Notes: a model not told the origin generated them from the letters alone. Positions 43,562-53,788 are shown, counted from the stretch's first letter. The stretch is DNA of 64,000 bases from Actinotalea solisilvae (GCF_016464425.1 NZ_JADDKQ010000006.1:124001-188000); one strand, 5' to 3'. Numbers and translations: made by a program.

Positions 43562-44446
43562 GTGGACCTCGTGGAACGCCTGCGTGCCGCGGACGGTTGC
43601 CTTCGCAGGTCGGAGCTCGTCCGGACGTCGGTCGACGCCCGGCAGCTCCGTGCTCTGGTGGACACGGGTGCTGTGAGCCGGCAGGGCACCGGCCTCTACG
43701 CGCTGCCGGGAACCGCACCCGCGGTGGTCGCGGCCCGCCGGGTGGGCGGGGCGGTGACCTGCGTCTCGGCGCTCGCGGCCGCCGGTCTGCCCCTGCTCGA
43801 CAGCAGACCCGCCCCGCACGTGTGCCTCCCTCGCCGGCGCGGGGCGCCCAGGGCAGGCCTGCTCCCCGCTGCGACGGTGCTGCACTGGGACGCCACGGCC
43901 CCGACGACTCGGCACCGCCTGGTCGCGCCCGTGGCGCTCGCACTGGCGCATGCCGTCGGCTGCCTCCCTCTGCGGGAGGTCGTCGCCGCGACCGACGCCG
44001 CACTGCGGCTCCGCCTCCTGGCGGACCCGACCGACCTGGCTCGGTACCGGCCGCGGGCGGGCAAGGTGACGTTCGACCGTGTCCTGCGCCTCGCCGACGC
44101 GCGGAGCGAGTCGCTGCCCGAGACGTTCCTGAGGCTCGGTCTGACGGGAGCAGGCCTGCGCGTCGAGCCGCAGGTCGTGGTGGAGGGCGTCGGCCGCGTG
44201 GACCTGCTCGTGGAGGGCGTGCTGCTCGTCGAGGTGGACGGGTTCGCCTACCACGGCGACCGTCGCGCGTTCCGCGAGGACCGCCGCCGGGACCGGACGG
44301 CGACCCTCCTCGGGCTCCCGGTGCTGCGGTTCGCCTACGACGACGCCGTCCACGAGACGGCCCGCGCCGTCCTCGAGGTCTGCAGCGTGCTCGCGCAGCT
44401 GGACGACCGCGATGCGGTCCGTCGACGGGTCGTGCGGCGCTCGTGA
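43562..44446 (+). CDS. DUF559-type endonuclease-fold protein with AbiEi-like N-terminus
   Basis: A 294-residue protein from GTG 43562. Residues ~1-75 resemble the winged-helix region of AbiEi-like/DUF559 proteins (LRAADGCLRRSELVRTSVDARQLRALVDTGAVSRQGTGLYALPG). The C-terminus (~195-290) is a Vsr-like restriction-endonuclease fold with an intact centre: GRVDLLVEGVLLVEVDGFAYHGDRRAFREDRRRDRTATLLGLPVLRFAYDDAV, holding the Asp, Glu-x-Asp, His and Arg residues. Such genes occur in multiple copies in actinobacteria, and no phenotype is established to my knowledge. It is flanked by two palindromic elements. Confidence 0.75.
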   Translation: MDLVERLRAADGCLRRSELVRTSVDARQLRALVDTGAVSRQGTGLYALPGTAPAVVAARRVGGAVTCVSALAAAGLPLLDSRPAPHVCLPRRRGAPRAGLLPAATVLHWDATAPTTRHRLVAPVALALAHAVGCLPLREVVAATDAALRLRLLADPTDLARYRPRAGKVTFDRVLRLADARSESLPETFLRLGLTGAGLRVEPQVVVEGVGRVDLLVEGVLLVEVDGFAYHGDRRAFREDRRRDRTATLLGLPVLRFAYDDAVHETARAVLEVCSVLAQLDDRDAVRRRVVRRS

Positions 44447-44480
44447 CCGATGGGGCGGGAGAGCACTCGGCGGAGCTCGA

Positions 44481-44515
44481 CGGCGCACGATGCGTCACTG
44501 CTGCCCCGTGCGCCG
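44481..44515. repeat. Palindrome (element B) downstream of DUF559 gene
   Basis: CGGCGCACG (44481-44489) and CGTGCGCCG (44507-44515) are perfect inverted copies. The segment CGGCGCACGATGC matches 12 of 13 bases of the reverse complement of element A's right arm and 11 of 13 of its left arm. Confidence 0.45.
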
Positions 44516-44610
44516 CGCGCCCCGCGCACCGCACTCCGCACTGCCGGGCGCCGGCGGGTGGCCGGGCCGCGTCGGTTGTGGGGGGCCGGGGCGCGGGGGA
44601 GGGTGGGGAC

Positions 44611-45825
44611 GTGGACGTCGGCGGGTGCGCGGGGCGGTGGGGGCGGGCCGCGGTCGCCGCCGCGGGCGTCGCGCTCCTCACCGGCCTCGGCGCCTGCACG
44701 GCGCCGGCGCCCGAGCCCTCGCTGCACACGCCCGGCGGTGCCGCGACCGACGACGCGACCGACGACGCGACCGCGGCCCCGAGCCCGTCCGCCGACGCCG
44801 CGGCGTTCCCCGCCGGGCCCGCCCTCGCGCCCGCGACGGCCGAGCCCACCGACGTGCTCACGGGCCTCGTCACCCCGTGGGGCCTGGCGTTCCTCCCCGG
44901 CGGGGCGTTCCTCGTGACCCTGCGCGACCCCGCTCAGGTGCTGCTCGTCACCGCCGAGGGGGCCGCTGCCCTCACCGGACCGGGCGCGGAGGAGCTCGTC
45001 GCCTCCACCCGCGCCGAGGGCGAGGGTGGGCTGCTGGGCGTGGCCGTCTCGCCCGACGTCGCCCAGGACCGGCTGGTCTACCTCTACCGCACGACCGCGG
45101 CCGGGAACGAGGTCGTGCGCGCGCGCCTCGAGGAGGACGCGACGCTCGGCGCGCTCGAGCCCGTGCTCACGGGCATCCCCGCGGCCCGCAACCACGACGG
45201 CGGACGCCTCGCCTTCGGCCCGGACGGCCGCCTCTACGTCGGCACGGGCGACGCGGGTGACCCGGCCTCCGCGCAGGACCCGACCAGCCTCGCGGGCAAG
45301 ATCCTCCGCCTCACCGCCGACGGCGAGCCCGCGCCCGGCAACCCGGACCCGGGCAGCGTGGTGTGGAGCCTCGGGCACCGCAACGTCCAGGGCCTGGCGT
45401 GGACGCCCGACGGCACGCTGCTCGCGAGCGAGCTCGGCCAGGACACGACCGACGAGCTCAACCGGATCGAGCCCGGTGCCAACTACGGCTGGCCGCTCGT
45501 CGAGGGCGTCGGCGGTCGCGAGGGCCTCGTGGACCCGTTCGTCACCTGGACCACCGACGAGGCCTCGCCGAGCGGGATCGCGGTCGCGGGCGACGCCGTG
45601 CACGTCGCGGCCCTGCGCGGCGCGCGCCTGTGGACCGTCGGCCTCGTCGACGCGGCGACCCCCGACGCGGAGCCCACCGCGTCGCTCGACCTCGGGCGGC
45701 TGCGCGACGTCGTCGCGGGCCCGGACGGCGCCCTGTGGGTCCTCACGCAGAACACCGACGGCCGCGGCGAGGCGCGCCCAGGTGACGACCGGCTCGTCCG
45801 CCTCCTGCCGCCGGCGCCCGGGTGA
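44611..45825 (+). CDS. PQQ-dependent sugar (aldose) dehydrogenase-like lipoprotein
   Basis: A 404-residue exported protein with a lipobox LLTGLGAC near residue 30 and a Thr/Asp/Ala-rich linker. The six-bladed propeller of soluble glucose/sorbosone dehydrogenases follows: [77 protein letters not shown] (catalytic His in NHDGG), [35 protein letters not shown] and NYGWPLVEG. It should oxidise sugars at the outer membrane face using PQQ. GTG 44611 has GGGAGGGTGGGG upstream. Confidence 0.9.
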   Translation: MDVGGCAGRWGRAAVAAAGVALLTGLGACTAPAPEPSLHTPGGAATDDATDDATAAPSPSADAAAFPAGPALAPATAEPTDVLTGLVTPWGLAFLPGGAFLVTLRDPAQVLLVTAEGAAALTGPGAEELVASTRAEGEGGLLGVAVSPDVAQDRLVYLYRTTAAGNEVVRARLEEDATLGALEPVLTGIPAARNHDGGRLAFGPDGRLYVGTGDAGDPASAQDPTSLAGKILRLTADGEPAPGNPDPGSVVWSLGHRNVQGLAWTPDGTLLASELGQDTTDELNRIEPGANYGWPLVEGVGGREGLVDPFVTWTTDEASPSGIAVAGDAVHVAALRGARLWTVGLVDAATPDAEPTASLDLGRLRDVVAGPDGALWVLTQNTDGRGEARPGDDRLVRLLPPAPG

Positions 45826-45905
45826 GGCCGGCACCGGCCGCCCGCGCGGTCCTCACGCCGCCCGGGCGTCCGCGGACCTCGGCGGGCCGGCGCGCGTCCG
45901 CTCAC

Positions 45906-45911
45906 TAGGAT
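45906..45911 (+). promoter_or_regulatory. -10 box for leaderless metG mRNA (TAGGAT)
   Basis: TAGGAT ends 8 nt before ATG 45920. Confidence 0.5.
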
Positions 45912-45919
45912 CTGGCCCC

Positions 45920-47722
45920 ATGGCCCACATCCTCTCGGCGGTCGCCTGGCCCTACGCCAACGGCCCCCGCCACATCGGACACGTCGCCGGGTTCGGCGTC
46001 CCCTCCGACGTCTTCAGCCGGTACATGCGCATGGCGGGCCACGACGTGCTGATGGTCTCGGGCACCGACGAGCACGGCACGCCGATCCTGGTCCAGGCGG
46101 ACAAGGAGGGCGCCACCGCGCAGGAGCTCGCCGACCGCTACAACCGCGTCATCGTCGAGGACCTCACCAAGCTGGGCCTCTCCTACGACCTCTTCACGCG
46201 CACGACGACGCGCAACCACCACGCCGTCGCGCAGGAGATGTTCCGGACCGTCCACCAGAACGGCTACATGGTCGAGAAGTCGACCATGAGCGCGATCTCG
46301 CCCTCGACCGGCCGCACCCTGCCCGACCGCTACATCGAGGGCACGTGCCCGATCTGCGGGTACGACGGCGCCCGCGGCGACCAGTGCGACAACTGCGGCA
46401 ACCAGCTCGACCCGATCGACCTCAGGAACCCGCGCAGCCGGATCAACGGCGAGACGCCGACCTTCGTCGAGTCCAACCAGTTCTTCCTCGACCTGCCGGC
46501 GCTCGTCGACGCGCTCGAGGCCTGGCTGCGCACGCGCGACGCGTGGCGGCCCAACGTGCTCAAGTTCTCGCTCAACCTGCTCGCCGACGTGCGCCCGCGG
46601 GCCATGACGCGCGACATCGACTGGGGCATCCCGGTCCCGATCGACGGCTGGTCGGACAACCCGAACAAGCGCCTCTACGTGTGGTTCGACGCCGTCATCG
46701 GCTACCTCTCGGCGTCGGTCGAGTGGGCCCGGCGCACGGGCGACGTCGACGCCTGGCGCGCCTGGTGGAACGACGAGCAGGCGCGCTCGTACTACTTCAT
46801 GGGCAAGGACAACATCACCTTCCACTCCCAGATCTGGCCGGCCGAGCTGCTCGGCTACGACGGCCGCGGTTCCCGCGGCGGGCAGCCGGGGCGGTTCGGC
46901 AACCTCAACCTGCCGACCGAGGTCGTCTCGAGCGAGTTCCTCACCATGGAGGGCAAGCAGTTCTCGTCGTCGCGCGGCGTCGTCATCTACGTGCGGGACA
47001 TGCTCGCGCGCTACCAGCCGGACGCCCTGCGCTACTTCATCTCGGTCGCGGGCCCCGAGAACCAGGACACGGACTTCACGTGGGCGGAGTTCCAGCGCCG
47101 GACCAACGACGAGCTCGTCGCCGGCTGGGGCAACCTCGTCAACCGCACTGCGAACCTCATCCACAAGAACTTCGGCGAGATCCCGCCGGCCGCGTCGCCC
47201 GAGCCCGTCGACACCGCGCTGCTCGACGCGACCCGGCAGGGGTTCACGACCGTCGGCGACCTCGTCGGCGCGCACCGCCAGCGCGCGGCCGTCAGCGAGG
47301 CGATGCGCCTGGTCACCGAGGCCAACCGCTACCTGTCCGAGACCGAGCCGTGGAAGCTCAAGGGCCCGGACCAGCGCGAGCGCCTCGGGACCGTGCTGCA
47401 CACCGCCGCCCAGGCCATCAGCGACTGCCGCACCCTGCTCTCGCCGTTCCTGCCCCACTCCGCGCAGGCGGTGCACGAGGCGTTCGGCGGCACGGGCACC
47501 GTCTCGCCGCTGCCGCGGATCGAGGAGGTCACCGACCTCGACGACGACTCGCGCCACTACCCGGTCATCACGGGCGACTACCGGCGCGGCGAGACGCTCG
47601 CGGCGTGGGAGAGCGTGCCCCTCGTCCCGGGGACGGCCGTGGGCGCGCCGAGCCCCGTCTTCCGCAAGCTCGACGACTCGATCGTCGAGGAGGAGCTCGA
47701 CCGCCTGCGCGCGGAGGGCTGA
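45920..47722 (+). CDS. metG: Methionyl-tRNA synthetase
   Basis: A 600-residue class I synthetase charging tRNA-Met. The HIGH motif is residues 18-21 ([10 protein letters not shown]); the zinc knuckle has [18 protein letters not shown]; the KMSKS equivalent is the FSSSR form (~348-352), usual for actinobacterial type-2 MetRS; the anticodon-binding helix bundle includes [13 protein letters not shown]. There is no C-terminal tRNA-binding appendix. tatD starts 4 nt after its stop, the classic metG-tatD-rpfB-rsmA-ispE order. Confidence 0.97.
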   Translation: MAHILSAVAWPYANGPRHIGHVAGFGVPSDVFSRYMRMAGHDVLMVSGTDEHGTPILVQADKEGATAQELADRYNRVIVEDLTKLGLSYDLFTRTTTRNHHAVAQEMFRTVHQNGYMVEKSTMSAISPSTGRTLPDRYIEGTCPICGYDGARGDQCDNCGNQLDPIDLRNPRSRINGETPTFVESNQFFLDLPALVDALEAWLRTRDAWRPNVLKFSLNLLADVRPRAMTRDIDWGIPVPIDGWSDNPNKRLYVWFDAVIGYLSASVEWARRTGDVDAWRAWWNDEQARSYYFMGKDNITFHSQIWPAELLGYDGRGSRGGQPGRFGNLNLPTEVVSSEFLTMEGKQFSSSRGVVIYVRDMLARYQPDALRYFISVAGPENQDTDFTWAEFQRRTNDELVAGWGNLVNRTANLIHKNFGEIPPAASPEPVDTALLDATRQGFTTVGDLVGAHRQRAAVSEAMRLVTEANRYLSETEPWKLKGPDQRERLGTVLHTAAQAISDCRTLLSPFLPHSAQAVHEAFGGTGTVSPLPRIEEVTDLDDDSRHYPVITGDYRRGETLAAWESVPLVPGTAVGAPSPVFRKLDDSIVEEELDRLRAEG

Positions 47723-47726
47723 GGCG

Positions 47727-48668
47727 GTGGCCGGACGGTCGCGGGACCGCGGCTGGCCCCCGGAACCGGAGCCGCTGCCGCACCCCCTCGTCGACGACCA
47801 CACGCACCTGGACCACCCGGCCCCGGGGGCGGGCGGCTTCGACGGCGGGCCGACGCCGCCGTCGCTCGCCGAGCACCTCGAGCGCGCGGCGCGCGCGGGC
47901 GTGACCCGCGTGGTCCAGGTGGGCTGCGACCTGCCTGCGGCCCGGTGGACGGCCGACGTCGTGCGCGTGCAGGACGGCGTGCCCGTGCACCCGGCCGTGC
48001 TCGGCGCCGTCGCGCTGCACCCCAACGAGGTGCCGCTCCACGCGGGGGTGCGCGAGGTGGGACCCGACGGCCTCGAGCCGGACCCGCGCGACCACCACGA
48101 GGTGCCGCTCGACGACGCGCTCGCGGAGATCGCGGCGATCGCGCGCTCGACCGACCGGGTGCGCGCGATCGGCGAGACGGGGCTCGACCTGTTCCGCACG
48201 GGGGAGCGTGGGCGTGCCGTGCAGGTGGAGGCGTTCCGCGCGCACGTCGCTCTCGCCAAGGAGCTGGACCTCGCGCTCCAGATCCACGACCGCGACGCGC
48301 ACGACGACGTCCTCGACGTCCTGGCGCGCGACGGCGCCCCCGAGCGCACGGTGTTCCACTGCTTCTCGGGCGACGCCGCGATGGCCCGGCACTGCGCCGA
48401 GCGCGGCTGGTACCTGTCGTTCGCGGGGCCGGTGACCTTCAGCGGCTCGCACGGGCTCCGCGAGGCGCTGCGCGCCGTCCCGCTCGGCCAGGTGCTCCTC
48501 GAGACGGACGCGCCGTACCTCACCCCGCACCCCTTCCGCGGGCGCCCCAACGCGCCGTACACGGTCGCCGTCACGGCGCGCGCCGTCGCGCCCGAGCTCG
48601 ACGTCGACCTCGAGGTGCTGTGCCGCACGGTGTGGACGACCGCGGAGCAGGTCTACGGTCCCTGGTGA
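47727..48668 (+). CDS. tatD: TatD-family metal-dependent DNase/hydrolase
   Basis: A 313-residue TIM-barrel hydrolase with a binuclear metal site: VDDHTHLDHP (first His pair), AIGETGLDLFR (bridging Glu), LALQIHDRDAHDDVLDVL and VFHCFSGDAAMARHC (metal His), and LLETDAPYLTPHPFRGRPN (late Asp). TatD enzymes act as 3'-5' DNases. There is an N-terminal extension of ~25 Pro-rich residues relative to short homologues. GTG 47727 lies 4 nt after metG, implying co-transcription. Confidence 0.93.
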   Translation: MAGRSRDRGWPPEPEPLPHPLVDDHTHLDHPAPGAGGFDGGPTPPSLAEHLERAARAGVTRVVQVGCDLPAARWTADVVRVQDGVPVHPAVLGAVALHPNEVPLHAGVREVGPDGLEPDPRDHHEVPLDDALAEIAAIARSTDRVRAIGETGLDLFRTGERGRAVQVEAFRAHVALAKELDLALQIHDRDAHDDVLDVLARDGAPERTVFHCFSGDAAMARHCAERGWYLSFAGPVTFSGSHGLREALRAVPLGQVLLETDAPYLTPHPFRGRPNAPYTVAVTARAVAPELDVDLEVLCRTVWTTAEQVYGPW

Positions 48669-48867
48669 CCGCTCGGCCCGTGTGGTCCACGGCGTGTCCG
48701 CATCGCGACACGCCGGACGCCGCGGGTGAAGACGCCGTGCTCGACTACCCGTCGTCGTGTCCTTTCCGTTACCGTCGTCTGCCGGACCACCCCCGGACGC
48801 CCCGCGTCCACGGCCCCCCGAGGGCCGGAGCGGTCCGCGTCCGTGCCCCCGACGACAGGACCCCCAC

Positions 48868-50070
48868 GTGCGCCTCCCCTCGATCGCGCTCCGGCCCGAC
48901 GGCCGGTGGACCGAGCGAGGGCGCCTCGCGGCGCAGGCCGTGGTGCTGGCGATGGTGGTCGGCGGGACGAGCGCGTTCGCCGTCCTGCACAAGACCGTGA
49001 CGCTCGACGTCGACGGCGAGGTCACGACCGTCTCGGCCTTCGGGCGCACCGTCGAGGACGTCCTCGCCGGCCACGGCGTCGCGGTGTCCGGCGACGACCT
49101 CGTCGCCCCGGCGCCCGCCAGCCTCGTGGCCGACGACGCGGAGATCGTCGTCCGGCACGCGCGCGAGGTCGTCATCGAGGTCGACGGCGAGCGGAGCACG
49201 ATCGTCACGACGGCGCTCACGGTCGACGAGATCCTCGCGGACCTGGGCCTGCGCGACGGCGTCCGCGCCTCGGCGTCGCGGTCGGCGCCCCTGGGCCGCG
49301 ACGTGCTGCGCCTCTCGACGCCCAAGTCCGTCACGGTCGCGGCCGACGGCGCCGTCACCGAGCTGAGCACGACGGCGTCGACCGTCCGCGAGGTGCTCCT
49401 CGAGGCCGGCGTGGTCCTCGGCGAGCGCGACCAGGTGTCGGTCCCGCTCGACTCCGTCGCGGTCGACGGGCTCGCCGTGCTCGTCACGCGCGTCGCGAGC
49501 GTGACGCGCACCGAGACGACGGCGATGCCCTTCGAGGTCGTGCGCGAGGACGACCCGGAGCTCGTGGTCGGCACCGAGAAGGTCGCGGTCGCGGGTGCCG
49601 ACGGCAGCCGCGTGGTGACGTTCGTGGCGTACGAGGTCGGCGGCGTCGAGATCGGCCGCACGGTGCTCGCCGAGGCCGTGCTCACCGCGCCCGTCAACCA
49701 GGTCGTGCGGGTCGGCAGCAAGCCCGTCGAGGCCGTCGCGACGGCCCCGGGCGGGCCGCCCGTCGAGCCGGGCACGGCCCGTGCGATCGGCCTCGAGATG
49801 ACCCTCGCCCGCGGGTGGGGCGAGGACCAGTTCGCGTGCCTCGACTCCCTGTGGACCAAGGAGAGCGGCTGGCGCGCGGACGCGCACAACGCCTCGAGCG
49901 GCGCGCACGGCATCCCGCAGGCGCTCCCCGGCTCCAAGATGGCGACCGCGGGCGCCGACTGGGCGACGAACCCGGCGACCCAGATCACCTGGGGCCTCGG
50001 CTACATCGAGGGCCGCTACGGCACGCCGTGCGCCGCGTGGGCGCACTCGCAGGCGCGCAACTGGTACTGA
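48868..50070 (+). CDS. Rpf-like cell-wall protein (DUF348/G5) with lysozyme-like C-terminal domain
   Basis: A 400-residue exported protein with an N-terminal membrane segment (~21-40, LAAQAVVLAMVVGGTSAFAV). Three DUF348 repeats follow ([86 protein letters not shown]), then a G5 domain (~215-295). The C-terminus (~310-400) is an SLT/lysozyme-like domain with catalytic Glu332 in WTKESGWRADAHN, then GAHGIPQALPGSKMA and GLGYIEGRYGTPCAAW, not the classic Rpf CESGGNW module. It should cleave peptidoglycan glycan strands. The start is GTG 48868 with AGGA upstream. Confidence 0.88.
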   Translation: MRLPSIALRPDGRWTERGRLAAQAVVLAMVVGGTSAFAVLHKTVTLDVDGEVTTVSAFGRTVEDVLAGHGVAVSGDDLVAPAPASLVADDAEIVVRHAREVVIEVDGERSTIVTTALTVDEILADLGLRDGVRASASRSAPLGRDVLRLSTPKSVTVAADGAVTELSTTASTVREVLLEAGVVLGERDQVSVPLDSVAVDGLAVLVTRVASVTRTETTAMPFEVVREDDPELVVGTEKVAVAGADGSRVVTFVAYEVGGVEIGRTVLAEAVLTAPVNQVVRVGSKPVEAVATAPGGPPVEPGTARAIGLEMTLARGWGEDQFACLDSLWTKESGWRADAHNASSGAHGIPQALPGSKMATAGADWATNPATQITWGLGYIEGRYGTPCAAWAHSQARNWY

Positions 50071-50202
50071 GCCGACCGTGCCGGCCGTGCCGGCCCAGCC
50101 AGCCCGCGCCGGCGAGGCCAGGCCGCGGCGCTCGGCGCCCCAGGTGAACCGTTCCTGAAGCGGTCGCGGACGGTGCGGCAGCGGTCGTGTGACGCTCATC
50201 TC

Positions 50203-50231
50203 TTGGCGTGAGATCACGAATCGGTTACGGT
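50203..50231 (+). promoter_or_regulatory. rpfB promoter TTGGCG-N17-TACGGT with CGTGA-GA-TCACG dyad
   Basis: TTGGCG (50203-50208) and TACGGT (50226-50231) have 17-nt spacing. The dyad CGTGA-GA-TCACG (50207-50218) overlaps the -35 region. The GGTTACGGTCG block resembles promoters of other actinobacterial cell-wall hydrolase genes; the upstream rpf-like gene has a similar CGTTACCGTCG at 48768. The rest of the 338-bp gap is a GC-rich leader of ~170 nt without a riboswitch I could recognise. Confidence 0.5.
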
Positions 50232-50408
50232 CGCATGTCGCTCCCGGAGATCCGGCGAGCCGCGTGCTGGTCCCGGGGTGTCCCCGGCCCCGCCGCGGCA
50301 CCGCCCGTCGGTGGAGGGACCGGCGCGCCCCCCGGCCCGCCGTGACGGCCGGATCAGGGTGTCCGGACCGGCAGCCCCGCCCGTACGGGCGGCGCCGCCG
50401 GGTGCCGC

Positions 50409-51815
50409 GTGCGACTCGCGGCGATCCAGGACCCTGTGCCCGGGCAGCACGACGTCTGGAACCCCGTGACCCGTTTCGACCTCCGCGCCCTCCGACCCGC
50501 CGGGACCGCCCCGGCCACCGAGCCCGACCTGACCCCCACCGGCGACAGCGCCACCACGGCCACCGCCACCGCCACCGCAGAGCCCACGAGCTCCGAGGCC
50601 ACCGCCTCGTCGGTCGGCGCCCCGCCCCCCGCCCCGAGCGTCCGCGACGCGGGCGAGGGCACCACCCCGTCCGCCGACGACGCCCCTCGCGGCACGCGGC
50701 GCACGCGCGTCCTCGCCGCGGCGACCGTCGCCGCCGTGCTCGTGCTCGGGGGCGGCACGTACGCCGTCGCCGACGCGCACAAGACCGTGACGCTCGACGT
50801 CGACGGCCAGGTGCTCGAGGTGAGCACGTTCGCCGGCAGCATCGAGGCCGTGCTCGCCGACCAGGGCATCGAGGTCGGGGAGCGCGACCGCGTCGCGCCG
50901 GGGCCCGACGAGGAGCCGCGCGACGGCGGCGAGATCGTCGTCCGGCACGCGCGCCAGGTCGCCGTCCTCGCGGACGGCTCGGAGAGCCTGGTGTGGACCA
51001 CCGCCCTCAGCGCGGACGAGGCGCTCGCCTCGCTCGAGGCGCGCGGGCAGGACGTCCGCCTGGTCGCGTCGCGCTCCGCCGCGACCGGCCGCGCCGCGCT
51101 CCCGGTGGCCCTCGCGGGTCCGGTCGCCGTCGTCGCCGACGGCGTGACGCACGAGGTCGCCGAGGCGACCGACCTCGACGACGTGCTGGCCGGCCTCGAC
51201 CTCACGGTCGGCGAGCTCGACCGCGTGCACGTCGCGCAGCCGGCCGACGGCCCGCTCACGGTGACCGTGCAGCGCGTCGTCGCGCAGGAGCAGGTCACGC
51301 TGACCGAGGTGCCGTTCGAGAGCGTGACGGAGCCGACCGACGAGCTGTTCACCGGCGAGAGCCGGACGGCCGTCGCCGGGGCCGTCGGCGAGCGCGCGAC
51401 GGTGCACCGCGTCGTCACGGTGGACGGCGTCGAGGAGTCCCGCATGCTGCTCAGCGACGGGGTGACGCGCCTCCCCGTCACCGAGGTCGTGCAGGAGGGC
51501 ACCAAGGAGCGCCCGGTCGTCCGCCGGACGCCGGTCGCCGCGGCCCCCGCCGCGGACGGCGGCGCGGTGCCCACGGGCGACGTGTGGGCCGCGCTCGCGC
51601 AGTGCGAGTCGGGCGGCAACCCGACGATCGTCTCGAGCAACGGCCTCTACCACGGGCTCTACCAGTTCTCGGTGGGCACGTGGGAGTCGGTCGGCGGGAC
51701 CGGCCTGCCCTCGCAGGCGTCGCCGGCGGAGCAGACCGAGCGCGCGATGATCCTCCAGGCGCGCTCCGGCTGGGGCCAGTGGCCGCACTGCTCGTCGAAG
51801 CTGGGCCTGCGCTGA
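50409..51815 (+). CDS. rpfB: Resuscitation-promoting factor RpfB
   Basis: A 468-residue exported cell-wall hydrolase. A long Ala/Thr/Pro-rich cytoplasmic N-terminus precedes a membrane helix (~99-118, [20 protein letters not shown]). DUF348 repeats start at [27 protein letters not shown]5 lies ~290-365, and the C-terminal ~75 residues are the Rpf transglycosylase: [29 protein letters not shown] with catalytic Glu400 and paired Cys. Rpf enzymes cleave peptidoglycan and trigger exit from dormancy. The start is uncertain: GTG 50409 is the furthest upstream, but GTG 50436 (AGGA nearby) and GTG 50466 are in frame. rsmA follows 16 nt downstream. Confidence 0.93.
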   Translation: MRLAAIQDPVPGQHDVWNPVTRFDLRALRPAGTAPATEPDLTPTGDSATTATATATAEPTSSEATASSVGAPPPAPSVRDAGEGTTPSADDAPRGTRRTRVLAAATVAAVLVLGGGTYAVADAHKTVTLDVDGQVLEVSTFAGSIEAVLADQGIEVGERDRVAPGPDEEPRDGGEIVVRHARQVAVLADGSESLVWTTALSADEALASLEARGQDVRLVASRSAATGRAALPVALAGPVAVVADGVTHEVAEATDLDDVLAGLDLTVGELDRVHVAQPADGPLTVTVQRVVAQEQVTLTEVPFESVTEPTDELFTGESRTAVAGAVGERATVHRVVTVDGVEESRMLLSDGVTRLPVTEVVQEGTKERPVVRRTPVAAAPAADGGAVPTGDVWAALAQCESGGNPTIVSSNGLYHGLYQFSVGTWESVGGTGLPSQASPAEQTERAMILQARSGWGQWPHCSSKLGLR

Positions 51816-51818
51816 CCC

Positions 51819-51824
51819 TAGGCT
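51819..51824 (+). promoter_or_regulatory. -10 box for leaderless rsmA mRNA (TAGGCT)
   Basis: TAGGCT ends 7 nt before ATG 51832 and only 4 nt after the rpfB stop, so rsmA-ispE can be transcribed separately. Confidence 0.5.
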
Positions 51825-51831
51825 CGTCCGC

Positions 51832-52803
51832 ATGACCACCGACGCCCTGCTGGGTCCCACGAACGTCCGGGACCTGGCGGGGCGTCTCGGCATCCGCCCG
51901 ACGAAGTCCTGGGGCCAGAACTTCGTGGTCGACGCCGGGACGGTGCGGCGCATCGTCCGGACCGCGCGCGTGACGCCCGGCGAGCGGGTCGTCGAGGTCG
52001 GTCCCGGCCTCGGCTCGCTCACCCTCGGCCTGCTCGAGGCGGGTGCGGAGGTGGTGGCCGTCGAGATCGACCCGGTGCTCGCGGCCCAGCTGCCGCTGAC
52101 GGTCGCCGAGCGCGCCCCGGGGGCCGCGGACCGTCTCACCGTGCTCCCGGCCGACGCGCTCGCCGTCACCGAGCTGCCCGGCCCGCCGCCGACGGCGCTC
52201 GTCGCCAACCTGCCGTACAACGTCGCGGTGCCCGTGCTGCTCTCGTTCCTCGCGCGGTTCGACTCGCTCGAGCGCGTGCTCGTCATGGTGCAGACCGAGG
52301 TCGCCGAGCGCCTCGCGGCGCCGCCCGGCTCGCGGACGTACGGCATCCCGTCCGCCAAGGCCGCGTGGTACGCCTCGGCGCGGTCCGCGGGCGCGATCGG
52401 CCGCGCGGTCTTCTGGCCGGTGCCCCGGGTGGACTCCTCGCTGGTCGCGCTCGAGCGTCGGGACCCGCCGCCGACGACGGCGTCGCGCGAGCAGGTCTTC
52501 GCGGTGGTCGACGCGGCCTTCGCCCAGCGGCGCAAGATGCTCCGCTCGGCGCTCGCCGGCCTGGCCGGCTCCTCGGCCGCCGCGGAGGCGGCCCTCGTGG
52601 CGGCGGCCGTCGACCCGACGGCCCGCGGCGAGGTGCTCGACGTGACCGCCTTCGCGCGCGTCGCCGAGCAGCTGGCCGCGGCCGGGCACCTCGGCGGTCC
52701 GGGCGGCGACCCGGGTGACCGCGGCGCCGCCGTCCGGCGTCCGTCCGACCCGGCGGGCCGCACGGGCCCCGCCGAACCCGACGAGGGGCGTGCGGACGCG
52801 TGA
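51832..52803 (+). CDS. rsmA: 16S rRNA A1518/A1519 dimethyltransferase
   Basis: A 323-residue KsgA/RsmA enzyme. Motifs: [24 protein letters not shown] loop [28 protein letters not shown], catalytic [12 protein letters not shown] (motif IV), [20 protein letters not shown], and [17 protein letters not shown], then [13 protein letters not shown]. It dimethylates two adjacent adenines near the 3' end of 16S rRNA; loss gives kasugamycin resistance in other bacteria. The last ~35 residues are a disordered Pro/Asp/Gly tail. Confidence 0.97.
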   Translation: MTTDALLGPTNVRDLAGRLGIRPTKSWGQNFVVDAGTVRRIVRTARVTPGERVVEVGPGLGSLTLGLLEAGAEVVAVEIDPVLAAQLPLTVAERAPGAADRLTVLPADALAVTELPGPPPTALVANLPYNVAVPVLLSFLARFDSLERVLVMVQTEVAERLAAPPGSRTYGIPSAKAAWYASARSAGAIGRAVFWPVPRVDSSLVALERRDPPPTTASREQVFAVVDAAFAQRRKMLRSALAGLAGSSAAAEAALVAAAVDPTARGEVLDVTAFARVAEQLAAAGHLGGPGGDPGDRGAAVRRPSDPAGRTGPAEPDEGRADA

Positions 52804-52831
52804 CGTGCGCGGCTCTGGGAGAGTGGGGGGC

Positions 52832-53788
52832 GTGAGCACCCAGGACCACGCCGACGTGCGCGTGCGCGCCCCGGGCAAGGTCAACCTCGCGCTCACGGTC
52901 GGCCGGCGCCGCCCCGACGGCTACCACCCGCTCGCCTCGGTGTTCCAGGCGCTGTCGGTGCACGAGGAGGTCTCGGCCTGGCACGCGGACCGGCTCAGCC
53001 TCACGGTGAGCGGCCTGCACGCGGAGCGCGTGCCCACGGACGGGACCAACCTCGCATGGCGCGCCGCGACGGCGCTCGCGGCCGCGACGGGCGCCGAGCC
53101 CGCCGCGCGCCTGCACATCCACAAGGGAGTGCCCGTCGCGGGCGGCATGGCCGGGGGCTCGGCCGACGCCGCCGCGACCCTCCTGGCGCTCGACACGCTG
53201 TGGGGCACGGGCCTGTCCCGCGAGGCGCTCGCCGAGATCGGCGCGACGCTCGGCTCGGACGTGCCCTTCGCCCTGCTCGGCCAGACCGCCGTCGGGCGCG
53301 GCCGCGGGGACCTGCTCACGCCCGCCCTCAGCCGGGGCGAGTACCACTGGGCCCTCGGCCTGCGCGACCGGGGCCTGTCGACGCCCGAGGTCTACGCGAT
53401 GTTCGACGAGATCGTCGGCGGGGCCGGCGGCGAGCCCGAGGCGGACCGGGCCCTCATGCAGGCCCTGCGCACCGGCGACGCGGAGGCGGTCGGGCGCGCC
53501 CTCGTCAACGACCTCCAGGACGCCGCGCTCGAGCTCGCCCCCGAGCTGGCCGAGACGCTCGCCGTCGCGCAGGACGCGGGGGCGCTCGGCGTCATCGTCA
53601 GCGGCTCGGGCCCGACCGTCGCGGCGCTCACCCGCAGCCGTCAGGCGGCGGCGGCCGTCGCCGCCGCGATGACGGCCGCGGGCGTGGCGGACGCGGTGCT
53701 CACGGCCGTGGGCCCGGTCCCGGGCGCGCGCGTGCTGCAGGGGTCCTCCCGATCCGGCCCGGCGCGCTCGCTGCGCGGCGTCGACTGA
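52832..53788 (+). CDS. ispE: 4-diphosphocytidyl-2-C-methyl-D-erythritol kinase
   Basis: A 318-residue GHMP kinase of the MEP isoprenoid pathway. It has VRVRAPGKVNLALTVGRRRPDGYHPLASVFQAL (substrate-binding start), the ATP loop GVPVAGGMAGGSADAAATLLAL, GSDVPFALLGQTAVGRGRG and GVIVSGSGPTVAAL. It phosphorylates CDP-ME and so feeds polyprenyl chains, among others for the UbiA enzymes encoded elsewhere in the window. GTG 52832 follows GGGGGG; its stop overlaps the ABC-F start. Confidence 0.96.
   Translation: MSTQDHADVRVRAPGKVNLALTVGRRRPDGYHPLASVFQALSVHEEVSAWHADRLSLTVSGLHAERVPTDGTNLAWRAATALAAATGAEPAARLHIHKGVPVAGGMAGGSADAAATLLALDTLWGTGLSREALAEIGATLGSDVPFALLGQTAVGRGRGDLLTPALSRGEYHWALGLRDRGLSTPEVYAMFDEIVGGAGGEPEADRALMQALRTGDAEAVGRALVNDLQDAALELAPELAETLAVAQDAGALGVIVSGSGPTVAALTRSRQAAAAVAAAMTAAGVADAVLTAVGPVPGARVLQGSSRSGPARSLRGVD

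Noticed and set aside
50232..50408. ydaO-type c-di-AMP riboswitch in the rpfB leader
   Set aside because: Such RNAs control rpf genes in other actinobacteria, but I could not find the conserved core sequences; the leader is only generically GC-rich.
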